This document shows, in pieces, positions 35,812-42,223 of a DNA stretch of 64,000 nucleotides. The position numbers and the translations under genes are program-made. The stretch is from Nocardioides marmorisolisilvae. GTDB taxonomy: Bacteria > Actinomycetota > Actinomycetes > Propionibacteriales > Nocardioidaceae. The notes beneath the pieces were generated by a model that saw only the letters and a list, made by a program, of their open reading frames with translations, was not told where the DNA came from and ran no database searches. Every line of letters begins with the position of its first letter. Position 1 is the stretch's first letter. Location of the stretch: the NCBI RefSeq assembly GCF_031656915.1, contig NZ_CP134227.1, positions 806,001 through 870,000 on the forward strand, read 5' to 3'.

Positions 35812-36615
35812 TCAGCCCAGGAGCGGACCCACCAGCGGAACGTAGCCGGAGGCCTGACCGGTGCGGTTCGGGTGGTACGACTCGCTGACCGGGTTCGACA
35901 GGCCGTTGAGCCATTCCGGATCGCCGCAGACCGCGTGACCGATGAACCGGCTGGTCGGGTTCGCGAAGGTGAACCCCCTGGCCGTCGCGGCCGCGGAGGT
36001 CTTGGAGTTCAGCAGGTCCGCGGTCTGGTTGAGCCGGCTCTCCTCGGTCGGGGAGAACCACGTGCCTGCGTTGCAGTCCTCGCCGTTGAACAGCCGCGGA
36101 TAGCCGACCACGACGACCTTCGCGTTCGCTGCCTTGGCGCGGATCGCGGCGTAGAGCGTCGAGAGCCGGCCCGGCAGGGTGTTGGTGATGAAGGACTGTG
36201 CCTTGTCGATGGCTCCGTTGCAGTCGCTCATCCAGCCTGGCTCCGCACAGGTGGTGATGACGTTCGAGAATCCGGCGTCGTTACCGCCGACGGAGATGGT
36301 GACGTAGCGGGTGGTGCTGCTCAAGGTGCCGAGCTGGCCGCTGCTGACGGTGCTGGTGGTCGCGCCCGAGCAGGCCTGGAAGCTGAGCTGGTAGCCCTTG
36401 GCCTGCGCGACCAGGTAGGGGTAGGCGTAGGTGGACCGGTCGCACGACGTTCCGTCGTCGATGTAGGTCCGGGTGCCGACTCCCGAGGAGTACGAGTCAC
36501 CCAGGGCGACGTACGACGGCCCGGTAGCGTGCGCCGGCACGGTCAGGAACGGCGAGAAGAGGATCGCGGCCGTCAGGGCGAGCGCTCCGGCCAGGGTCGT
36601 ACGACGGTGCACCAT
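35812..36615 (-). CDS. Secreted SGNH/GDSL-family lipase/esterase
   Basis: A 267-residue exported hydrolase. Signal peptide: basic MVHRRT, hydrophobic LAGALALTAAILFSPFL, cleavage near AHA at residue 30. SGNH blocks: I ALGDSYSSGVG (nucleophile Ser), III SVGGNDAGF (oxyanion Gly and Asn), V ESYHPNRTG with catalytic His. The spaced cysteine pairs fit the three-disulphide Streptomyces-type lipases. ATG at 36615 with CGGAGG 9 bases upstream. A perfect CRP-type palindrome lies 38 bases before the start. Confidence 0.92.
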   Translation of the reverse strand: MVHRRTTLAGALALTAAILFSPFLTVPAHATGPSYVALGDSYSSGVGTRTYIDDGTSCDRSTYAYPYLVAQAKGYQLSFQACSGATTSTVSSGQLGTLSSTTRYVTISVGGNDAGFSNVITTCAEPGWMSDCNGAIDKAQSFITNTLPGRLSTLYAAIRAKAANAKVVVVGYPRLFNGEDCNAGTWFSPTEESRLNQTADLLNSKTSAAATARGFTFANPTSRFIGHAVCGDPEWLNGLSNPVSESYHPNRTGQASGYVPLVGPLLG

Positions 36616-36652
36616 GGGACTGGACCTCCGGGTTCGTCCCTCCCCGGGCCGC

Positions 36653-36668
36653 TGTGACCCGTGTCACA
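36653..36668 (-). promoter_or_regulatory. CRP/GlxR-type operator
   Basis: TGTGA-N6-TCACA, a perfect match to the cAMP-receptor-protein consensus, in the 93-base gap upstream of the secreted SGNH hydrolase. The only nearby start codon it can serve is that of the SGNH gene. Confidence 0.65.
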
Positions 36669-36708
36669 CAGTGGTGGGTTCGGAGACTGTTGTCCAGCAC
36701 CGGGCCGC

Positions 36709-37518
36709 TCAGCGTGTCAGCCGCCGGCCGAGGAACCGCAACTGCGCCGGGGCCATCCGACGCCAGAAGGACGCGTCGTGCGCGCCGGCCGGGAAGCCTC
36801 CTGCCGGGCGCGGACGCACCCGGGCGACGAAGTCATGGGTGGCTGCGTAGAACGGGTCCGAGGTGCCGCAGTCGACCCTCAGCGGCAGACCGCGCAGCCA
36901 GCCCGGGTGCGCGAAGACATCGTTGCGGTCGAAGTCGGCCGGGCCGTCGAACGCGCCCGGCGCGGTCGCTCCGGCCGAGGTGAACAGCGCCGGGCTGGAC
37001 ACCGCGACCGCCCCAGGGTGCAACAGGCGACGCCCGGCGATCAGCAGCGCGCCGTACCCGCCCATCGACCAGCCGTGGAGACCGAGCCGTCCGGTGTCCA
37101 GGCCGTGCCTGCGCAGCAACGGGAGGAACTCCTCAGCGACCATCGCGCCGGCGTCGGTGCCATCCGCGCGGCGGTGCCAGTAGCCGTGGTCCCCACCGTC
37201 GACCGAGGCGACGGCGAACGGTGGGGTGCCCGCGGTGACTACGCGGTCCAGCACCCCGGCGAGGCCGAGCTCGGTGAAGGCTGTGGTGTGGCTGCCGCCG
37301 CGTCCGTGCAGGCTGACCACCACCGGCAGCCGATCCCCCGGGCCGTGGCCGGGCGGATAGGCGACCGTCCAGCCCGTCATCGCACCCGCCATCAGGGCGG
37401 AGTGGAAGGAGCCGCTGACCGTGTGCGCACCGAGGTTGCCCGGGTCCGACCCGCACCCTGCGAGCAGCACGCCAGCGCCGGCGAGCAGGACCGCCCGCCG
37501 GCCCGGCGGATCAGGCAT
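36709..37518 (-). CDS. Lipoprotein-like alpha/beta-hydrolase esterase (esterase D/antigen 85-like fold)
   Basis: A 269-residue protein. After DPPGRRAV a short hydrophobic run ends in the lipobox LLAGCGS, so it is probably membrane-anchored outside the cell. The core carries VVVSLHGRGGSH (oxyanion region), the elbow HGWSMGGYGA with nucleophile Ser, DCGTSDPFY (Asp region) and GAHDASFW with the catalytic His. Substrate unknown. ATG at 37518 overlaps the parE stop by 8 bases; a start at 37548 would hide the lipobox and is less likely. It is probably co-transcribed with parE. Confidence 0.85.
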   Translation of the reverse strand: MPDPPGRRAVLLAGAGVLLAGCGSDPGNLGAHTVSGSFHSALMAGAMTGWTVAYPPGHGPGDRLPVVVSLHGRGGSHTTAFTELGLAGVLDRVVTAGTPPFAVASVDGGDHGYWHRRADGTDAGAMVAEEFLPLLRRHGLDTGRLGLHGWSMGGYGALLIAGRRLLHPGAVAVSSPALFTSAGATAPGAFDGPADFDRNDVFAHPGWLRGLPLRVDCGTSDPFYAATHDFVARVRPRPAGGFPAGAHDASFWRRMAPAQLRFLGRRLTR

Positions 37519-39568
37519 CGATGGCTTCGGCGTCGACCTCGTAGGCACCGGCGACGATGAACTCGCGTCGGGGCGCGACGTCGGAGCCCATCAGGAGCTC
37601 GAAGACGATCGCAGCGTCGGCGGCGTCGGCCGCGGTGATCCGGCGCAGTGTCCGGTGTCGCGGGTCCATCGTGGTCTCCGCGAGCTGGTGGGCGTCCATC
37701 TCACCGAGTCCCTTGTAGCGCTGGACCGGGTCCTTCCAACGCACGCCCTTCTTGGTCAGCTCGGCGAGCTTTCGCTGCAACTCGGGGTCGGAGTAGGTGT
37801 AGACGTACTTGTCCATCCCCTTCTTGGGGTTGGTCAGCTCGATCCGGTGCAGCGGCGGCACGGCGGTGAACACCCGCCCTGCCTCGACCAGGCCAGGCAT
37901 GTACTTGAAGAACAGCGTCGCGAGCAGGCAGCGGATGTGCGCCCCGTCGGAGTCGGCGTCGGCCATGAAGATGATCCGCCCGTAGCGGGCCGCCTCGAGG
38001 TCGAAGGTCCGCCCGGACCCAGCCCCGACCACCTGGATGATCGAGGCACACTCTGCGTTCTTGAGCACGTCGGATACCGACGCCTTCTGCACGTTGAGGA
38101 TCTTGCCGCGGATCGGCAACAGTGCCTGGAACTCGGAGTTGCGGGCCAGCTTCGCCGTGCCGAGCGCCGAATCGCCCTCGACGATGAACAGCTCGGACCG
38201 GTCGACGTCGTTGGACCGGCAGTCGGCGAGCTTCGCAGGTAGCGCCGAGGACTCGAGCGCGTTCTTTCGGCGTTGGTTGTCGCGTTGCTGACGGGCGACC
38301 TGACGGGTCTTGGCCGCGCCTGCGACCTTCTCCATCACCAGCTTCGCCTGCGCCTTCTCGCCGCGCTTCGTCGAGGTCAGGAAGCGCTTCAGCTCCGTGG
38401 TGACGACCTTGCGCACCGCGCCGCGCACCGCAGGCGTGCCCAGCACCTCCTTGGTCTGCCCCTCGAACTGCGGCTCCGCGAGCCGGACCGTGACGACCGC
38501 GGTCATCCCCTCCATCACGTCGTCCTTGGTGACGTCGGCGTCGTTGACCTTCAGGGCACGGCTGGCCCGCATCGCGTCGTTGAAGGTCTTGGTCAGCGCG
38601 GCTTCGAAGCCGGCCACGTGGGTCCCGCCTTTGGGAGTGGCGATCACGTTGACGAACGAGCGGACCTCCGTGTCGTAGCCGGTGCCCCACCGCACGGCCA
38701 CGTCGACCCCCAGCTCGCGCTCGACGTCCTGCGGAGTCATGTGCCCCTTGTCATCGAGCAGCGGCACCGTCTCGGTGAAGGTGTCCGCGCCTTGCAGCCG
38801 GAGGACGTCGGTCACCGGCTCGTCTCCGGCGAGGAACTCGGCGAACTCCGCGATCCCGCCGTCGTGCTTGAAGCTCTCGGTCACCGGCTCGGACCCACGC
38901 AGATCGGTGATCGCCAGCTCGAGGCCGGGGACGATGAACGAGGTCTGCCGCGCCCTGTTGACCAGGCTGTCGAAGTCGAAGTCGGCGTCCTTGGTGAAGA
39001 CCTGACGGTCGGGCCAGAACCGGACTCGGGTCCCGGTCGTGTTCTTGGCGACGCGCTTGCCCTTGCGCAGTCCGGACTGCGGGGTGAAGCCGGCCTCCGG
39101 CCCGTCGCCGTCGAAGACACCGGGGACGCCTCGCTGGAACGACATGTGGTGCACCGCCGACGAGCGGTCCACCTCGACGTCGAGGCGCCGCGAGAGCGCG
39201 TTGACGACCGAGGCGCCGACGCCGTGGAGCCCGCCGGTGGCGGTGTACGAGCCGCCGCCGAACTTCCCGCCCGCGTGCAGCTTGGTGTAGACCACCTCGA
39301 CGCCGGAGAGCCCCGTCCGGGGCTCCTTGTCCACCGGGATCCCGCGAGCACGGTCGTGCACCTCGGCGGACCCGTCGGGGTGCAGCATGACGTCGATCCG
39401 GTCTCCGAACCCACCGAGCGCCTCGTCGACGGAGTTGTCGATGATCTCCCACAGGCAGTGCATCAGTCCGCGGGTGTCGGTGGAGCCGATGTACATCCCG
39501 GGCCGCTTGCGGACCGCCTCGAGCCCCTCCAGGACGAGGAGGTGCTGGGCGTTGTAGGTGTTGTCGAT
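37511..39568 (-). CDS. parE: DNA topoisomerase IV subunit B, with possible ATC start
   Basis: A 685-residue ATPase subunit. GHKL domain: HLLVLEGLEAVRKRPGMYIG, WEIIDNSVDEAL, GGLHGVGASVVNA. The TOPRIM domain has FIVEGDSA and MADADSDGAHI, and the C-terminus has RYKGLGEMDAHQLAETTMD. It partners ParC to decatenate chromosomes. Start is unusual: GGGAGGG (39576-39582) lies 7 bases before ATC at 39568, and no ATG, GTG or TTG occurs between it and the conserved domain. The nearest in-frame upstream start is GTG at 39631, but a TAGATT -10 (39615-39620) lies downstream of that GTG, which argues against it. Annotation software would probably choose 39631. Confidence 0.9.
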   Translation of the reverse strand: MDNTYNAQHLLVLEGLEAVRKRPGMYIGSTDTRGLMHCLWEIIDNSVDEALGGFGDRIDVMLHPDGSAEVHDRARGIPVDKEPRTGLSGVEVVYTKLHAGGKFGGGSYTATGGLHGVGASVVNALSRRLDVEVDRSSAVHHMSFQRGVPGVFDGDGPEAGFTPQSGLRKGKRVAKNTTGTRVRFWPDRQVFTKDADFDFDSLVNRARQTSFIVPGLELAITDLRGSEPVTESFKHDGGIAEFAEFLAGDEPVTDVLRLQGADTFTETVPLLDDKGHMTPQDVERELGVDVAVRWGTGYDTEVRSFVNVIATPKGGTHVAGFEAALTKTFNDAMRASRALKVNDADVTKDDVMEGMTAVVTVRLAEPQFEGQTKEVLGTPAVRGAVRKVVTTELKRFLTSTKRGEKAQAKLVMEKVAGAAKTRQVARQQRDNQRRKNALESSALPAKLADCRSNDVDRSELFIVEGDSALGTAKLARNSEFQALLPIRGKILNVQKASVSDVLKNAECASIIQVVGAGSGRTFDLEAARYGRIIFMADADSDGAHIRCLLATLFFKYMPGLVEAGRVFTAVPPLHRIELTNPKKGMDKYVYTYSDPELQRKLAELTKKGVRWKDPVQRYKGLGEMDAHQLAETTMDPRHRTLRRITAADAADAAIVFELLMGSDVAPRREFIVAGAYEVDAEAIDA

Positions 39569-39924
39569 GGGTGGTCCCTCCCGGGTCGTACGGCGTGCAA
39601 CGTGATGCTCGGCAAATCTACCGATCGGCACCCCCACCGCCGGCACCGACACCGCCCCGACCCGCCGCGACTCGCCGTACGGCGCTGGCGGGGGCCTCCA
39701 CCCCCGGTGACCACCGATGTGGTCAACTGTCACGAACTGGGCACAACTGCCTGAGAAGGTTCGGGATTGGCCACCGTCCGGGCTGTGGAAAGGCAGACTC
39801 GTGGTCCGATCTGGATGATGGGATGACAGGTGTGGCCGGGCCCACGTGGACCGGAGGCAGACAGGGGAATCCTTTTGCCACCACAATCGTTGTGCCTGAC
39901 ACGAGAAAGGTGAGGAGGCACCCA
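39569..39924. promoter_or_regulatory. 356-base gap between parE and the DUF7455 gene
   Basis: No convincing gene. It contains the parE ribosome-binding site and TAGATT -10 (39615-39620, minus strand), and a SigR-type promoter plus ribosome-binding site GAGGAGG for the rightward gene. The 39660-39860 stretch shows nothing I can assign. Confidence 0.6.
39866..39891 (+). promoter_or_regulatory. SigR/SigH-type promoter
   Basis: GGAAT (39866-39870), 18 bases, GTT (39889-39891), exactly the consensus spacing for the thiol-oxidative-stress sigma factor SigR/SigH. The element CACAA-TCG-TTGTG (39882-39894), a short palindrome, overlaps the -10. Start of transcription would fall about 27 bases before the GTG. 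Confidence 0.55.
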
Positions 39925-40158
39925 GTGAGCACTGCAACCGCCCCGAGTGCCACGCCGCTGACGGCAGTGGACCGTTGTGACCGATGCGGAGCGCAGGCCT
40001 ACCTGCGCGTACAGCTGCAGGCCGGCGGTGAGCTGCTGTTCTGCGCTCACCACGCCCGCGAGCACGGTGAGAAGCTGCGCGAGATCGCGGCGTACTTCCA
40101 CGACGAGACCGACAAGCTCTCCGACAAGCCGACGATCGCCCCCGACGACGTGCACTGA
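39925..40158 (+). CDS. DUF7455 zinc-ribbon protein
   Basis: A 77-residue protein. The middle holds DRCDRCGAQAYLRVQL and LLFCAHHAREH: a Cys-x2-Cys ... Cys-x2-His zinc ribbon. It matches DUF7455, found beside parE in actinobacteria. GTG with GAGGAGG upstream. A SigR-type promoter suggests induction by disulphide stress, which fits a thiol-zinc site. Function not established. A strong terminator follows 17 bases after the stop. Confidence 0.85.
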   Translation: MSTATAPSATPLTAVDRCDRCGAQAYLRVQLQAGGELLFCAHHAREHGEKLREIAAYFHDETDKLSDKPTIAPDDVH

Positions 40159-40175
40159 GACGCTGGCGCGATCCT

Positions 40176-40205
40176 GACGGCCCCGGTCCTGTGACCGGGG
40201 CCGTC
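40176..40205 (+). terminator. Rho-independent-type terminator after the DUF7455 gene
   Basis: A perfect 13-base-pair stem (40176-40188 with 40193-40205), tetraloop CTGT, followed by a short GGCTTT tract. Confidence 0.75.
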
Positions 40206-40273
40206 GGCTTTGCCGAGGCACCGGCCGGCATCCGCGTGGTATCGCGATCGGCCACAGAGATGAGGGGTGAGGT

Positions 40274-40753
40274 GTGAGCGGGCTCGAGATCGTGCTGGCC
40301 GTCGTCATCGCCCTCGGCGTCGTCGGCGTGGTCGTCCCCCTGGTTCCAGGCGACTGGCTCGTGCTCCTGGCGATCCTCGTCTGGGCCGTCGATCGCGGCA
40401 GCGTGCTGGCATGGGTGGTGCTCGCGGTCGCCGCGGCGCTTGTCGTGACCGGTGCGATCGTGAAGTACGCCGTACCGGGACGCCGACTCAAGCTCGCCGG
40501 TGTGCCTGGCTCGACCCTGGTGGTCGGTGGTGCGGCGGCCGTGGTCGGGTTCTTCGTGGTGCCGGTGGTCGGTCTCGTCCTTGGTTTCCTCGTCGGCATC
40601 TACCTCGCCGAGTGGCGAAGGCTCCGCGACCGTCGCGCGGCCTGGCCGGCGACCGTGCACGCGGTCAAGGCCGTCGGTCTGGGCATCCTGATCGAGCTGA
40701 CCTTCGCGCTGCTGGCCGCACTGACGTGGGTGATCGGCGTGGTGCTGACGTGA
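40274..40753 (+). CDS. DUF456 membrane protein
   Basis: A 159-residue protein of four or five hydrophobic helices, with the DUF456 patterns GVVVPLVPGDWLVLLAI and GFFVVPVVGLVLGFLVGIYLAEW. Family function unknown. GTG start with a purine-rich GAGGGGTGAGG upstream. Its stop overlaps the next GTG (GTGA), so it is coupled to the DMT transporter. Confidence 0.85.
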   Translation: MSGLEIVLAVVIALGVVGVVVPLVPGDWLVLLAILVWAVDRGSVLAWVVLAVAAALVVTGAIVKYAVPGRRLKLAGVPGSTLVVGGAAAVVGFFVVPVVGLVLGFLVGIYLAEWRRLRDRRAAWPATVHAVKAVGLGILIELTFALLAALTWVIGVVLT

Positions 40754-41598
40754 TCGCCGTCCTGCTCGCCCTGGCGGCCGCCCTCAGCTACGGCTTCTCC
40801 GACTTCTTCGGCGGGATCGTCGGCAAGCGGGTCTCCCCGTGGAGCGTGGCCGTCACCGCCGGACTCGGCGGCGGTGCGTTGCTCGCCGTCCTCGCCCCGA
40901 CCGGTCCCGGTGACCCCGGCGACGCCGACCTCGTGTGGGGGGCGGTGGCAGGCGTCGGCAACGGATTCGGTACGGCGTTCCTCTACCGCGGTCTGGCCTC
41001 GGGTCGGATGGGCGTGGTGGCCCCGGTCAGCGGGGTGACCGCGGCCGTGCTGCCGGTCATCGTGGGGGTGCTCTCCGGCGAGCGGCCGGCGTCGCTGGTG
41101 TGGGCCGGGATCCTGGTCGCGCTCCCTGCGATCTGGCTGGTGGCTCGCGAGCCCACGGCCGGGAAGGTCAGCGGGACGGGCAGCGGACCGGGCAGCGGAG
41201 CGGCCGACGGCGTGCTCGCGGGCGTCGGGTTCGGTGGGTTGTTCTCCGCGCTGGCGCAGGTGCCCGACTCGGCCGGCTACTGGCCGCTGGCGATCAACCA
41301 ACTGGTCGGAGTGGCGGTCATCGTCCTGATCGCCACCGCGCTGCGCACGCAGTGGGTCCCGCGTGTGCCGATCGCCTGGGCCGGTGCCGGCTCCGGAGCC
41401 CTGGGGGGCCTGGCCACCCTGGCGTTCCTGGTGTCCACCCACCACGGCCTGTTGACCGTGACCGCGGTGCTCACCTCCCTCTATCCCGGCGCCACGGTGG
41501 TGCTCGCCGCCGCCGTCCTCAAGGAGCACGTGCACCGCACCCAGCTCGCCGGCCTGGCGATGTGCGCGGTCACCGTGGTGTGCGTGGCTCTCGGATGA
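40750..41598 (+). CDS. DMT/EamA-family transporter
   Basis: A 282-residue protein of ten hydrophobic helices with the internal duplication typical of EamA carriers (ALSYGFSDFFGGIVGK in the first half, VLTSLYPGATVVLAAAVLKEH in the second, the usual C-terminal EamA ending). Drug/metabolite transporter superfamily; the substrate is not recognisable. GTG overlaps the DUF456 stop. Confidence 0.87.
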   Translation: MIAVLLALAAALSYGFSDFFGGIVGKRVSPWSVAVTAGLGGGALLAVLAPTGPGDPGDADLVWGAVAGVGNGFGTAFLYRGLASGRMGVVAPVSGVTAAVLPVIVGVLSGERPASLVWAGILVALPAIWLVAREPTAGKVSGTGSGPGSGAADGVLAGVGFGGLFSALAQVPDSAGYWPLAINQLVGVAVIVLIATALRTQWVPRVPIAWAGAGSGALGGLATLAFLVSTHHGLLTVTAVLTSLYPGATVVLAAAVLKEHVHRTQLAGLAMCAVTVVCVALG

Positions 41599-41643
41599 GA
41601 CCGACGTTTCACCGTTCTGCACCGAGACGCAGGTCGCGGACCC

Positions 41644-41649
41644 TACGAT
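41644..41649 (+). promoter_or_regulatory. -10 hexamer, leaderless secreted-protein gene
   Basis: TACGAT, then 7 bases, then ATG at 41657. Confidence 0.5.
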
Positions 41650-41656
41650 CCGGACC

Positions 41657-42181
41657 ATGCGCTCTCGGATTCCCCACCTGCTTCTGGTTGCCGTCCTCGC
41701 CACCCTCGCCGCCGTTCTGACGGTCGCGCCCGCCGATGCCGCAGCACGGGTGCAGCACGACACCCGAGGCGACGCCCCGGCGAAGTACGACGTCGTCCGG
41801 GTCGGCTACCACAACGGTGCGCGTCGGTTCCGCGGCACCATCGACCTCCGTCACCTGACGCAACAGCGGACCGCGCTGGTGCTCAGCCTCAAGGACGGCG
41901 CGGGCAACCGCTACTTCACCACGGCGGTGCGCAAGCCCGGCGGCATCGAGCACCGGCACTTCCTCATGTTTCCGCACCACTTCGACGCGGACACCGTGCC
42001 GGCCCTCGGCTGCAAGGGCCTGTCGGTGCGCTGGCGGACCGCCCGCAGCACCGTCACGGTGACCATCCCCCGTGCCTGCCTGCGTGACGCGAAGGGACTC
42101 ACAGCCGTGCTGCGCACTGGAGACCCCCGCGCGGAGCGGGCCGCCGACCGGACCGCGAGGGCCTTCGTCCGGTACCGCTGA
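41657..42181 (+). CDS. Secreted protein of unknown function
   Basis: A 174-residue protein I do not recognise. N-terminal MRSRIPHLLLVAVLATLAAVL and an AxA site near residue 28 form a clear Sec signal peptide. The mature part is β-rich with a single cysteine pair (GCKGL and RACLR) that could form one disulphide, and resembles small extracellular β-sandwich proteins. It lies between a DMT carrier and glnE, with its own -10, so no operon evidence helps. Confidence 0.75.
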   Translation: MRSRIPHLLLVAVLATLAAVLTVAPADAAARVQHDTRGDAPAKYDVVRVGYHNGARRFRGTIDLRHLTQQRTALVLSLKDGAGNRYFTTAVRKPGGIEHRHFLMFPHHFDADTVPALGCKGLSVRWRTARSTVTVTIPRACLRDAKGLTAVLRTGDPRAERAADRTARAFVRYR

Positions 42182-42223
42182 GCAGTCGCCCACCCAGCGC
42201 GGGGCCGGAGTGGCCGGGGTGCG

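Noticed and set aside
37519-37548. Upstream start of the lipoprotein esterase
   Set aside because: A start there puts a Pro/Lys-rich stretch before the lipobox and extends further into parE.
39730-40599. Minus-strand open frame over DUF7455 and DUF456
   Set aside because: Antisense to two supported genes, and it spans the 13-base-pair terminator.
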